Assembly: GCA_016196545.1 (NCBI GenBank)
Contig: JACPXM010000026.1
Coordinates: 1 to 35,746, forward strand
Direction of reading: 5' to 3'
DNA length: 35,746 nucleotides
Origin: Candidatus Omnitrophota bacterium
Lineage (GTDB): Bacteria; Omnitrophota; Omnitrophia; Omnitrophales; Aquincolibacteriaceae
The position numbers and the translations under genes were made by a program. Within the stretch, counting starts at the first letter, position 1. Every line of letters begins with the position of its first letter. The notes beneath the pieces are model-generated. The model saw only the letters and a program-made list of their open reading frames with translations. It was not told the DNA's origin and made no database searches. Shown here in pieces: positions 7,016-15,061 of this stretch.

Positions 7016-7813
7016 ATGATGCCCGTCCTTTTTTCCTGGGGGCCGTTTCATTTGTATTCCTTCGGCCTTATGGTAGCCCTCGGGCTTGGGCTCACGTTTT
7101 ATCTTGTGACGCCGTGGGCCCGAAAGACAGGTTTTCCTCACCCAAATAAGGCCGCGGACCTGGTACTGGTGACCGTGATTTCCGGGTTTTTGGGCGCGCG
7201 GCTCTATTATGGACTTCAATATTTATCCGTTTATCTTGAAAACCCCCTCGCAATTTTTGCGGTTTGGGAAGGCGGCCTGATTTTTTACGGAGGAGTTCTC
7301 GGCTCCCTCCTCGGACTTTGGATTTTTTCCCGGCTTAAATCCCTTTCTTTTCTTGAGGCATTGGATTTTCTTATTCCTTTCGTTGCGGGGGTGCACGGTT
7401 TTGGGCGAATCGGCTGTTTTTTAAATGGCTGTTGCGGCGGCCGTGCCTGCGATTTGCCCTGGGCCGTCCGATTTCCCCCAGAGGAGGTCGCGGTTCACCC
7501 CACGCAGCTTTATGAGGCGGTCTTTAATTTCGCACTTTTCTTTTTTCTTCTCAACCGGTACTCCCACCGGACTTTCAAAGGCCAAATAATCGCGTTCTAT
7601 TTCCTTTTTTATGCCGTCGGCCGTTTCGTCATCGAATTTTTCCGCGTGCATGAAATCCAATGGGCCGGACTTTCCTCGAATCAATGGGTGAGTCTTGTAA
7701 TTTTTGGGGGAGGTATTTTCTTCTACGTCTATGCGAGGAGTTCCGCTAACGGCGGGACGACGAAGCAATCGAAGCGTCCTCCTGAGTCCCACCCGCGGCC
7801 GGACCAAGGATGA
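7016..7813 (+). CDS. lgt: Prolipoprotein diacylglyceryl transferase
   Basis: Transfers diacylglycerol from phosphatidylglycerol to the lipobox cysteine of prolipoproteins in the inner membrane. The Lgt signature is clear (HGFGRIGCFLNGCCGGRAC), as is the HPTQLYE block, with about seven hydrophobic segments. Two adjacent ATGs (7016, 7019) are possible starts. The last ~27 residues (SSANGGTTKQSKRPPESHPRPDQG) are hydrophilic, unlike Lgt C-termini, and look like read-through of a repeat element into the coding frame. It ends 3 nt before rluD. Confidence 0.96.
   Translation: MMPVLFSWGPFHLYSFGLMVALGLGLTFYLVTPWARKTGFPHPNKAADLVLVTVISGFLGARLYYGLQYLSVYLENPLAIFAVWEGGLIFYGGVLGSLLGLWIFSRLKSLSFLEALDFLIPFVAGVHGFGRIGCFLNGCCGGRACDLPWAVRFPPEEVAVHPTQLYEAVFNFALFFFLLNRYSHRTFKGQIIAFYFLFYAVGRFVIEFFRVHEIQWAGLSSNQWVSLVIFGGGIFFYVYARSSANGGTTKQSKRPPESHPRPDQG
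7741..7813. repeat. Putative repeat element forming the lgt 3' tail
   Basis: On the minus strand it reads TGTCATCCTTGGTCC...GGGACTCAGGAGGACG...CGTCCCGCCGTTAGCGG. The opening resembles TGTCATCCTGAATCC of the ileS insert at 1906-1938 and it includes CCCGCC/GGCGGG-like parts. The encoded tail has no match to Lgt family ends that I recall. Confidence 0.4.
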
Positions 7814-7816
7814 CAC

Positions 7817-8791
7817 ATGATATCCCAAGAAATCATCGTTGATTCCCACGCCTCCGTCGGCCAGCGATTAGACCTCTACCTCGCCCGTCTCAAGGCGGAG
7901 CAATTCTCCCGCTCCCGCATTCAAAGATTAATCGACACCGGTTCGGTCAAAGTCAATGGACACAGCGTGTCATCCCATTATCGGATAAAATTCCAGGATA
8001 AAATCGAATTTGAGGGCCTTCCGCTTTTTCGCGATGACCTGACAAGGGCCGAAGACATTCCGCTGGATATTGTGGCGGAAGATGAAGAAATCATTCTCGT
8101 CAATAAACCCCCCGGCATGGTGGTGCACCCGGCGCACGGCAATCTCAATCATACGCTCGTGAATGCGCTCTTGTTTCATTTGTCAAAAAACGCAGCGGCG
8201 AGATTCCCACGTCCGAGCGAGGGTGCAAAAACCGCGCCTCTCCTGTCGACCCTCGGCGGTTCGATTCGCCCCGGCATTGTGCACCGGCTCGACAAAGACA
8301 CTTCCGGCATTATGATTATCGCTAAAAACGACCACGCGCACCGCCTCCTCGCGAAGCAATTTAAAAATCAAACCCTTGAGCGCGTTTACCGTGTCATTGT
8401 CCGGGGAATTGTGCAGCACGACGAAGGGCATTGCGAAGAGCCGGTAGGCCGCGCGTTTCTGAACCGGAAAAAAGTGGTGGTGAAACCCTCAGGCGGCAAA
8501 GAGGCGCTGACCTATTACAAAGTGTTACGCCGCTACAAAAAAGCTACTCTGCTTGAAGTGCGGCCTCATACGGGACGCACGCACCAAATCCGCGTCCATA
8601 TGGCGCATTTGGGCTACCCCGTGTTGGGGGACGCCTTTTACGGTGTTACACATGGTGAAATTGCTCGCCAGGCTGTACACGCCCTTGGAATCGGATTTAT
8701 CCACCCCGCCACGAAGAAGAAAGTTTATTACGAGACTGCCTTGCCAGAGGACATGTCCCGCCTTCTCGCCTACCTCGAAGCCGAAAAATAA
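7817..8791 (+). CDS. rluD: RluD-type 23S rRNA pseudouridine synthase
   Basis: A 324-aa protein with an N-terminal S4 RNA-binding region (about residues 12-75: RLDLYLARL...SRSRIQRLIDTGSVKVNG) and an RluA-family catalytic domain. The catalytic Asp is in GIVHRLDKDTSG; PHTGRTHQIRVHMAHLGYPVLGD is also typical. The RluD subgroup modifies helix 69 of 23S rRNA, but RluA-family members are hard to tell apart by sequence alone. Between LLFHLS and IRPGIVHRLDKD there is a longer segment than usual (about 15 extra residues, NAAARFPRPSEGAKTAPLL), possibly another repeat-derived insert. Last gene of the dksA-like/lspA/lgt operon. Confidence 0.93.
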   Translation: MISQEIIVDSHASVGQRLDLYLARLKAEQFSRSRIQRLIDTGSVKVNGHSVSSHYRIKFQDKIEFEGLPLFRDDLTRAEDIPLDIVAEDEEIILVNKPPGMVVHPAHGNLNHTLVNALLFHLSKNAAARFPRPSEGAKTAPLLSTLGGSIRPGIVHRLDKDTSGIMIIAKNDHAHRLLAKQFKNQTLERVYRVIVRGIVQHDEGHCEEPVGRAFLNRKKVVVKPSGGKEALTYYKVLRRYKKATLLEVRPHTGRTHQIRVHMAHLGYPVLGDAFYGVTHGEIARQAVHALGIGFIHPATKKKVYYETALPEDMSRLLAYLEAEK

Positions 8792-8805
8792 TCCCTCGGA
8801 ACCAC

Positions 8806-8856
8806 CTCCTCCACACCGTGTGCGGGTGTCTTAAGGTACCTGGTACCTTTTGGTTT
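8806..8856. repeat. Composite palindromes CACACCGTGTG and AAGGTACC-T-GGTACCTT
   Basis: CACACCGTGTG (8812-8822) is a shortened variant of the CACACCGGGTGTG core. It is followed by the palindrome AAGGTACCTGGTACCTT (8833-8849) and the GGTACCTTTTGGTTT string shared with 6048-6062. The same two motif types also sit together at 19389-19434. Confidence 0.65.
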
Positions 8857-8858
8857 AC

Positions 8859-8887
8859 TTGCATCGCTAGAAGGGTTGCTCTATAAT
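8859..8887 (+). promoter_or_regulatory. Promoter of the menaquinone operon
   Basis: TTGCAT, 17 nt, TATAAT, ending 11 nt before the ubiD ATG at 8899. The predicted leader is about 4-5 nt and has no Shine-Dalgarno, another near-leaderless arrangement. Confidence 0.65.
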
Positions 8888-8898
8888 TCAAAGTTCTT

Positions 8899-10389
8899 AT
8901 GGCTACCCTATTTGAAAATCCCGCGAAGACCCACCGCAGTCTCTCTAGTTTTATTGAGGAAATCCGGAAAAAAGGAGAACTGGTGGAGATTCATGCCCCG
9001 GTTGACCCTGTCCTCGAAATCACGGAAATCTATGACCGAGTTGTCAAAAAGCAAGGCCCTGCACTTCTCTTTCATAAGGTCAAAGGCTCGCAAATCCCTC
9101 TCCTGATTAATGCCTTTGGCTCTTTCAATCGAATGAATTGGGCGCTTGGCGTAGATTCGGCTGAAGAAATTGCCCAGGCCATTGAGGAATTTCTGGAGAT
9201 GAAAGTCCCGAGCGGCCTTTTGGACAAAATCAAAATGCTGCCCAAACTCGGCCTTCTGAATGCTTTAGGACCGGTGAGTGTAAAAACGGGTGCCTGCCAG
9301 GAGGTCGTGATTCCTGCCGGCCAGGGGCCACTGCTTGACAAACTTCCGGTTCTTCAATGCTGGCCCAAAGACGGCGGAAAATTTATCACGTTTCCCCTCG
9401 TGATTTCGCGCGACCCAGAATCCAACAAACGAAATGTTGGTCTCTACCGCATGCATGTCTATGACAATCAAACGACGGGCATGCATTGGCAAATCCATAA
9501 AGACGGGGCCGAACATTTCCGAAGGCTTGGCAAGGGGAGCGGAAGGCGCATGGAAGTTGCCGTTGCGATTGGTGCCCACCCTGCCACTATGTTTTCCGCG
9601 GCCTGCCCCCTGCCGCAGGGGCTGGATGAATTCATGCTGGCTGGATTTTTGAAAAAATCTCCTGTGGAACTTGTGAAATGCAAAACCGTGGATTTGGAAG
9701 TTCCGGCGGAAGCGGAAATTGTCCTCGAAGGCTATGTGGAAGAAGGCGACCTGCGCCTCGAAGGCCCTTTTGGTGACCATACCGGATTTTATTCCCGCGC
9801 CAAGGAATTTCCGGTGTTTCACCTAACGTGCATGACGCACCGGGAAAATCCCATCTATGTCACCACCGTCGTCGGCCGTCCTCCCATGGAAGACTGTTAT
9901 ATGGGCAAGGCGATTGAACGGATTTTTCTTCCCTTAATCAAGAAGCAGCTTCCCGAAATCGTGGATATCAATCTTCCCTGGGAGGGCTGCTTTCATAATC
10001 TGATTCTCGTTAAAATCCGCAAGAGCTATCCCGAACAGGCCAAAAAGGTCATGAGCGCGATTTGGGGGCTCGGCCAAATGATGTTTTCCAAATGCATTGT
10101 GGTCTTGGATGCAGATGCCAATATCCAGGATATTTCCGAAGTCAGCTGGCGCGTCTTTAATAATGTGGATCCCAAGCGCGACATTGTTACGACCGAAGGC
10201 CCGGTCGACGAGCTCGACCATTCCGCTAGCCGCGACTTTTTCGGTTCCAAAATGGGCGTCGATGCCACGCGTAAATCGGAGGCCGAAGGCATGCAGCGTC
10301 CCTGGCCGGAAGACATGGTCATGGAAGAGGGGATTAAGGAGCGGGTGACGCGGCGTTGGGCGGAATACGGATTGGGAGAATGGAAATGA
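8899..10389 (+). CDS. ubiD: UbiD-family prFMN decarboxylase (MqnL role)
   Basis: A 496-aa UbiD-family protein. These enzymes decarboxylate aromatic acids using prenylated FMN supplied by UbiX. Family hallmarks include the GLYRMHVYDNQTTGMHWQIHKDG block and the conserved LEGPFGDHTGFY segment (Glu and Asp of the active site), then VVGRPPMEDCYMGKAIERIF. In a futalosine-pathway cluster it most likely decarboxylates the prenylated 1,4-dihydroxy-6-naphthoate (the role called MqnL). First gene of a run with overlapping starts: its TGA overlaps the ubiA ATG. Confidence 0.94.
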   Translation: MATLFENPAKTHRSLSSFIEEIRKKGELVEIHAPVDPVLEITEIYDRVVKKQGPALLFHKVKGSQIPLLINAFGSFNRMNWALGVDSAEEIAQAIEEFLEMKVPSGLLDKIKMLPKLGLLNALGPVSVKTGACQEVVIPAGQGPLLDKLPVLQCWPKDGGKFITFPLVISRDPESNKRNVGLYRMHVYDNQTTGMHWQIHKDGAEHFRRLGKGSGRRMEVAVAIGAHPATMFSAACPLPQGLDEFMLAGFLKKSPVELVKCKTVDLEVPAEAEIVLEGYVEEGDLRLEGPFGDHTGFYSRAKEFPVFHLTCMTHRENPIYVTTVVGRPPMEDCYMGKAIERIFLPLIKKQLPEIVDINLPWEGCFHNLILVKIRKSYPEQAKKVMSAIWGLGQMMFSKCIVVLDADANIQDISEVSWRVFNNVDPKRDIVTTEGPVDELDHSASRDFFGSKMGVDATRKSEAEGMQRPWPEDMVMEEGIKERVTRRWAEYGLGEWK

Positions 10390-11306
10390 CCAAGCAAACC
10401 CTACCGGTTCCAGGTTGCCGGCGGCAACCTGGAACCGGTAGGGTTTGTATGTTTTTGGAGATGATTAAATTTGAGCATTCGATTTTTGCGCTTCCCTTTG
10501 CCTACCTTGGGCTTTTTCTCGCATTGGAAAATTGGCCGACCCCGCAGCTTTTTATGGGGATTACGGTCGCGATGATTTCCTTCCGGACCATGGGCATGGG
10601 ACTCAATCGTTTAATCGACAAAGACATTGACGCGCGCAATCCGAGGACACAAAACCGCGCCTTGCCGCAGGGAAGGCTAAAATTGAATTTTGTTTGGGCC
10701 GTCACTGCGCTCTCCTTTTTTATCTTTGAGTTTACGGCACTGAAGCTGGGGCGCCTTTGTTTTTTTCTCTCACCGATTCCCGTTGCGCTTGCCTGGATTT
10801 ATCCTTACACGAAAAGATTTACGTGGTCGTGCCATTTTGTTTTGGGTATCCTATTGGGCATTGCGCCTTACGGGGCCTGGCTTGCCGGCGGGCGCGAGTT
10901 CTCCTGGACGGCAGGGTTTCTCATGCTCGGAGTGGCCTCTTGGGTGGCGGGCTTTGATATTTTATATGCGCTTCAGGATTTAGAGTTTGACCAGAGAAAC
11001 GGCCTTCATTCTTTCCCGGCGCGTTTTGGATTTCATGCAAGCCTTCAAGCCGTAGGCGCGCTTCACGCCTCAACTCTTTTATTTTGGTATCTGGCGGGAA
11101 CTCAGGCCGGACTGGGTTTAATTTATCGGGCGGGGCTTGGTATCATCGCGCTCCTGCTGGTGCGCGAACACGCGCAGGTGCGCAAATTTGGTATTGCAAA
11201 AATCAACGAAACTTTTTTTACAGCAAATGCCAGGGTGAGCTTGTCGATTTTTTTGATGGTATTGCTTGATTTAATCCGGACAAGAAGCGGGGCGGGGGCG
11301 GTATGA
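10386..11306 (+). CDS. mqnP: UbiA-family prenyltransferase (MqnP role)
   Basis: An integral membrane enzyme that attaches a polyprenyl chain to the 1,4-dihydroxy-6-naphthoate precursor. The two Asp-rich motifs are visible: NRLIDKDIDARNPRTQNR and YALQDLEFDQRNGLHSFPARFG. About eight hydrophobic helices. If translation starts at the ATG overlapping the ubiD stop (10386), the first ~20 residues (KQTLPVPGCRRQPGTGRVC) are encoded by a palindromic element; the family-like sequence begins at the in-frame ATG at 10449 (MFLEMIKFEHSIFALPF). Either start is possible. Confidence 0.93.
   Translation: MTKQTLPVPGCRRQPGTGRVCMFLEMIKFEHSIFALPFAYLGLFLALENWPTPQLFMGITVAMISFRTMGMGLNRLIDKDIDARNPRTQNRALPQGRLKLNFVWAVTALSFFIFEFTALKLGRLCFFLSPIPVALAWIYPYTKRFTWSCHFVLGILLGIAPYGAWLAGGREFSWTAGFLMLGVASWVAGFDILYALQDLEFDQRNGLHSFPARFGFHASLQAVGALHASTLLFWYLAGTQAGLGLIYRAGLGIIALLLVREHAQVRKFGIAKINETFFTANARVSLSIFLMVLLDLIRTRSGAGAV
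10396..10446. repeat. 51-nt perfect hairpin, CCGGTTCCAGGTTGCC family
   Basis: A 24-bp perfect inverted repeat (AAACCCTACCGGTTCCAGGTTGCC and its complement) with loop GGC. It lies between the ubiD stop and the conserved start of UbiA and is open in the ubiA frame. An 18-nt arm segment (TACCGGTTCCAGGTTGCC) is identical in the element at 28353-28391. Confidence 0.92.
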
Positions 11307-11920
11307 AACCTACGGTCGTGGCTTTTACGGGTGCCAGCGGAATCCTTTATGGCGTGCGTCTCGTCAGAGCCCTCCTTGAAGTCCAAAGGCCTGTGGCCCT
11401 TATTATTTCGGAGGCGGCGCGCCTTGTGATTCGCGAAGAGCTGGGAATTTCGATGAAAAGCTATACGAATCGGGAGGCCTTGTCCGAACTTTTAGGCTGC
11501 GAAACGAAACTCCTCAGTGCTTATGCTCCGAAGGATTTTAGCGCGCCTGTGGCGAGCGGCTCCTATCCCACGGAAGGGATGATTATCGTGCCCTGCAGTA
11601 TGGGAACTTTGGGGGCCGTGGCTTCGGCCGTGAGTCAAAATTTAATCCACCGCGCCGCGGACTGCACGCTCAAAGAAGGCCGCCGGCTTATTCTTGTGCC
11701 GCGCGAAACGCCGCTTTCAGCGCTTCATCTGGAAAATATGCTCAAGCTTGCCCGCCTCGGCGTCCGAATCGTGCCCGCGATGCCCGGCTTTTACAGCGGC
11801 GCCCAGGGCCTTCAAGAAATTGTGGATTTCATGGCCGGGAAAATCCTGGACCAAATGGAAATTCCGCACGCCCTTTATCCCCGCTGGACCGGTTCCCTGA
11901 CACCTCATGAAAACGCTTAA
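11303..11920 (+). CDS. ubiX: UbiX flavin prenyltransferase (MqnM role)
   Basis: A 205-aa flavoprotein that prenylates FMN with dimethylallyl phosphate to give the prFMN cofactor of UbiD. The N-terminal nucleotide-binding loop is VVAFTGASGILYGVRL; the middle has IIVPCSMGTLGAVASAVSQNLIHRAADCTLKE and LVPRETPLSALHLENM, all typical. The ATG overlaps the ubiA stop, and the UbiX-UbiD pair is in the same operon, as expected for cofactor supply. Confidence 0.96.
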   Translation: MKPTVVAFTGASGILYGVRLVRALLEVQRPVALIISEAARLVIREELGISMKSYTNREALSELLGCETKLLSAYAPKDFSAPVASGSYPTEGMIIVPCSMGTLGAVASAVSQNLIHRAADCTLKEGRRLILVPRETPLSALHLENMLKLARLGVRIVPAMPGFYSGAQGLQEIVDFMAGKILDQMEIPHALYPRWTGSLTPHENA

Positions 11921-12734
11921 AACAAAGCTGAGGATTGGAAAAATTTCCTATATCAACGCGATTCCCTTTTATCACGGGCTGGGGGACTCGGAGGCATTGC
12001 CCCTGGAATTTTACCCGGCCTACCCCACGAAAATTAATGAGGCCGTGGAAAAGGGCGAGCTGGACCTGGCTCCGATTTCAAGCCTTGCCTACCTCAAAAA
12101 TCAAAAAGAATACCTCCTCCTCCCTCACTTAGCCATTGGCTCGCGGGATTTTTCGGGAAGCGTCCTCTTGATTTCCCGGGAAAAAATTGAGAATTTGAAT
12201 GGAAAAGAAATTGCGCTCACGCCGCAAAGTTTGAGCTCGGTTGCGCTCTTAAAAATCCTTTTGAAGAATAAGTTTGGGTTTACGAATACGTTTGTGAAAT
12301 TGCCTTCAACTTGCCGGCCTGCCGCAACGCTCTTCATCGGCGACGAGGCCCTCTTTTTCAAATCCGAGGAATTTTTCTACAAATACGATTTAAGCGAACT
12401 TTGGTGGAACTGGACTGCAAAGCCCTTTTGCTTTGCCCTGTGGGCCCTGCGCCGCAAGTTTGCGCAATCCAATCCCGAGGAGGTCAGCGCCTTTGTCTGT
12501 CAGCTCCAGCGTCAGACCTTGTCCAACTTGTTGGATTTGGAAAAGCTGATTCAGGAGTCCCTTAAGCTTTCCTTTACGGAGGAGGCCTTCACCAAGGTCT
12601 TTGGCTATCTTTTTAATTTGAATTATCATCTGGATGAATCCATGAAAGAGGGGCTTGAGCTTTTTTTTCAAATGGCGTCGAATATGAATCTGGCGCCGAG
12701 GCCCGGAAAAATCGAATTCTTTGAACCGGCTTAA
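11907..12734 (+). CDS. mqnA: Chorismate dehydratase, futalosine pathway
   Basis: A 275-aa periplasmic-binding-protein-like fold enzyme that dehydrates chorismate to 3-enolpyruvylbenzoate, the first step of the futalosine pathway. The N-terminus IGKISYINAIPFYHGL, then DLAPISSLAYL and FIGDEALFFK, are characteristic. It overlaps ubiX by 14 nt. No signal peptide, as expected for this cytoplasmic enzyme. Confidence 0.93.
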   Translation: MKTLKTKLRIGKISYINAIPFYHGLGDSEALPLEFYPAYPTKINEAVEKGELDLAPISSLAYLKNQKEYLLLPHLAIGSRDFSGSVLLISREKIENLNGKEIALTPQSLSSVALLKILLKNKFGFTNTFVKLPSTCRPAATLFIGDEALFFKSEEFFYKYDLSELWWNWTAKPFCFALWALRRKFAQSNPEEVSAFVCQLQRQTLSNLLDLEKLIQESLKLSFTEEAFTKVFGYLFNLNYHLDESMKEGLELFFQMASNMNLAPRPGKIEFFEPA

Positions 12735-12773
12735 CCCGGAGATTCACCCCCCGGGGTTTGGGAAGGTTGCGCC

Positions 12774-13850
12774 ATGAAAATTCAGGATCGAATTCTCGAA
12801 AAATGTCTTCAAGGCCAAAGGATAAGCTTTGAAGAGGGGGTGCTGCTTTATTCCTGCGACCTCTTGAGCCTTGGAAAGGTGGCGCAAACCCTGGTGCGCC
12901 GCAAAAATCCGGAGGGCAAAGTCACTTTTATTGTCGACCGCAATGTCAGCTACACCAATGCCTGCGTGGTGGACTGCGATTTCTGCGCCTTTTACCGCAG
13001 CCCCGGTCACGCGGAGGCCTACACCTTAACGTATGAGGAAATCTTTCAGAAAGTAGAAGAGCTTGTCGCGGTGGGCGGGACGCAAGTCCTCATTCAAGGC
13101 GGTGTGAATCCCTCGCTCCCGCTGGAATATTATTTGGATTTAATCCGGGCCCTCCGCGCCAAATTTCCAAGCGTGCACATTCATTCCTTTTCGGTGGTGG
13201 AATTTGACATGATTTCAAAAAAATTCCGAATCCCGCTTCCCGAGGTTTTTCGGCGTTTCAAAGAAGCCGGCCTCAATTCGCTTCCGGGCGGCGGCGCCGA
13301 GATTTTAGTGGAACGTGTCCGGAAAATCATAAGCCCGAAAAAGGCCTCTTCCGAACGCTGGATTGAAGTCATGAGGACCGCCCACGAGGCCGGTCTTAAA
13401 TCCACTGCGACCATGGTCTTCGGACATTTAGAGACCCTTGAAGAGCGCCTCCTCCATTTGCAGAAAATCCGCGATTTGCAGGACCAGACTCAGGGTTTTC
13501 GTGCGTTTATCCCGTGGACGCTTTCGCCTTACGGTACGCCCCGCATGAGTCATTTTAAGCCCGCAGGGGGGCAAGATTATTTAAAAACCGTCGCCATTTC
13601 GCGGCTCTTTCTCGACAATGTCGAGCACATTCAAAGCGGTTGGCTCACGGAAGGCTTCAAACTGGGCCAAATCGCGCTCGGTTTTGGCTGCGATGACATG
13701 GGTGGCACGCTTCTGGAAGACAAAGTTCTTGAGCCCACCGGGATTGAGGTGCATACACGGCCTGAAGACCTTATCCGCCTCATTCGCGAAGCGGGCTTTA
13801 TACCGGTTCAGCGCAACACCAATTACGAAACCCTTCATGTCTTTAATTGA
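12774..13850 (+). CDS. mqnC: Cyclic dehypoxanthinyl futalosine synthase (radical SAM)
   Basis: A 358-aa radical SAM enzyme that cyclises dehypoxanthine futalosine. The 4Fe-4S motif is CVVDCDFC (CX3CX2C) in NVSYTNACVVDCDFCAFYR. The blocks GGTQVLIQGGVNPSLPLEYYLDL and LNSLPGGGAEILVERVR match MqnC rather than its relative MqnE. The short gap upstream contains a C/G-run hairpin (CCCCCCGGGG) and GGAAGG as a ribosome-binding site seven nt before the ATG. Confidence 0.95.
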   Translation: MKIQDRILEKCLQGQRISFEEGVLLYSCDLLSLGKVAQTLVRRKNPEGKVTFIVDRNVSYTNACVVDCDFCAFYRSPGHAEAYTLTYEEIFQKVEELVAVGGTQVLIQGGVNPSLPLEYYLDLIRALRAKFPSVHIHSFSVVEFDMISKKFRIPLPEVFRRFKEAGLNSLPGGGAEILVERVRKIISPKKASSERWIEVMRTAHEAGLKSTATMVFGHLETLEERLLHLQKIRDLQDQTQGFRAFIPWTLSPYGTPRMSHFKPAGGQDYLKTVAISRLFLDNVEHIQSGWLTEGFKLGQIALGFGCDDMGGTLLEDKVLEPTGIEVHTRPEDLIRLIREAGFIPVQRNTNYETLHVFN

Positions 13851-14571
13851 AGCGATGATTCCTCCAGCTTCCGCTCCTTCCGAACTCAAAGCGACCGAGA
13901 TTCAGAATTTTTTCAACGCCATTGCCCCGCGCTATGACCTGCTCAACTCCCTCTTAAGTTTGCGGCTGGATGATTACTGGCGCGCCAAATCCCGCGACCT
14001 GCTTTTAGAAGGAGCCGGGAGCGCGATTTTAGATTTAGGGACAGGGACGGGAAAGTTTTTGGAGCTTTTTCTTTCTCGGAAAAAATGGAAAACGGCGGTA
14101 GGGCTTGACTTCTCGCGCCCCATGCTCAAGCAAACATCCTCTTTGGAGGACGGCCGAACAAATTCTGTCAAAATCATTCAAGGCGACTTTCATTCATTAC
14201 CCTTTTGTTCCGAATCGTTTGACCTCATTGTCTCCGCCTTCACTTTGCGCAGCGTCCGCCACATGGTCCCCTTTTTGGAGGGCGTTTACCGACTCCTGAA
14301 AGAGGGCGGAAGGGCCGGCTTTCTCTGCCTGACGCGTCCCGTGAATCCGATTGCGAAATTATTTTTTTATCCTTATTTGAAATGGGTTTTGCCGTGGCTG
14401 GGGGGCCTTGTTTCCGGAAACCGGGATGCCTATCTTTTCCTTCGTGATTCCATTTTGGAGTTTCAGGCGCCGACTCAAACCGTCGAAATCATGCGGCGTA
14501 CGGGCTTTCAAAGCGTGCGCGTTTACCGCTTCAGTTTCGGGATTGCCACTCTCCTGGTGGGCCGAAAGTAA
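13837..14571 (+). CDS. ubiE: MenG/UbiE-type methyltransferase
   Basis: A 244-aa SAM-dependent methyltransferase that would perform the last C-methylation giving menaquinone. Motif I is ILDLGTGTGKFLELF; FNAIAPRYDLLNSLLSLRLDDYWR at the N-terminus and the SAFTLRSVRHMVPFLEGVYRLLKEGGR block are typical of UbiE/MenG. The first ATG (13837) overlaps mqnC by 14 nt; an in-frame ATG at 13855 is an alternative. The much longer frame in the ORF track runs inside mqnC. It lacks a perfect C-terminal UbiE signature but context supports the role. Confidence 0.9.
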   Translation: MSLIEAMIPPASAPSELKATEIQNFFNAIAPRYDLLNSLLSLRLDDYWRAKSRDLLLEGAGSAILDLGTGTGKFLELFLSRKKWKTAVGLDFSRPMLKQTSSLEDGRTNSVKIIQGDFHSLPFCSESFDLIVSAFTLRSVRHMVPFLEGVYRLLKEGGRAGFLCLTRPVNPIAKLFFYPYLKWVLPWLGGLVSGNRDAYLFLRDSILEFQAPTQTVEIMRRTGFQSVRVYRFSFGIATLLVGRK

Positions 14572-14580
14572 GAATCCATT

Positions 14581-15045
14581 ATGAATTATGAAGAGACCCT
14601 TAAAAAATTGAATCTCGCGATTCCCGAACCCCCCAAACCGGCGGGGGCCTACCAGCCCGTGGTGGAGGCGGGGGGATTGGCCTTTCTGAGCGGGCAGATT
14701 TCCAAAGACGCCGGGGGCCAAGTCCTTTCGGGAAAAGTCGGCCGTGATTTGACGCTTAAGGAAGGAAGAGAAGCGGCACGCATGGCGGCTATGAATGCGA
14801 TTGCCTTGATTCGTTCCCTCATTGGTTTCGACCGTTTCGAAAAAATCGTGCGCGTGGTCGGCTATGTTCAAAGCGCGCCTGATTTTTACGAGATTTCCAA
14901 AGTCATGGACGGGGCGTCTGAACTTTTTCAGTCGGTATTCGGGGAGGCAGGCCTTCCTGCGCGTTCTGCTCTTGGTTTGGCCTCCCTTCCCCTGAATGCC
15001 GCCGTTGAAATCGAAGTCACGGTTCAATTGAAACCCAAGGAATAA
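14581..15045 (+). CDS. RidA/YjgF-family protein
   Basis: A 154-aa RidA/YER057c/UK114-superfamily protein, of the longer subgroup. Typical blocks are GGLAFLSGQIS, ARMAAMNAIALI and GLPARSALGLASLPLNAAVEIEV, the last holding the conserved Arg used by archetypal RidA to hydrolyse reactive enamine/imine intermediates. Many subgroup members have unknown substrates. It lies 9 nt after the methyltransferase gene, so co-transcription with the menaquinone genes is likely; a clean-up role for a reactive intermediate is conjecture. Confidence 0.9.
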   Translation: MNYEETLKKLNLAIPEPPKPAGAYQPVVEAGGLAFLSGQISKDAGGQVLSGKVGRDLTLKEGREAARMAAMNAIALIRSLIGFDRFEKIVRVVGYVQSAPDFYEISKVMDGASELFQSVFGEAGLPARSALGLASLPLNAAVEIEVTVQLKPKE

Positions 15046-15061
15046 CGAACGCGAAGGCCCT

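Noticed and set aside
8196-8275. RluD insert as a palindromic element
   Set aside because: The encoded segment is longer than usual, but the inverted repeat (CGAGGGT/ACCCTCG) is short and widely spaced, so it is mentioned only in the gene entry.
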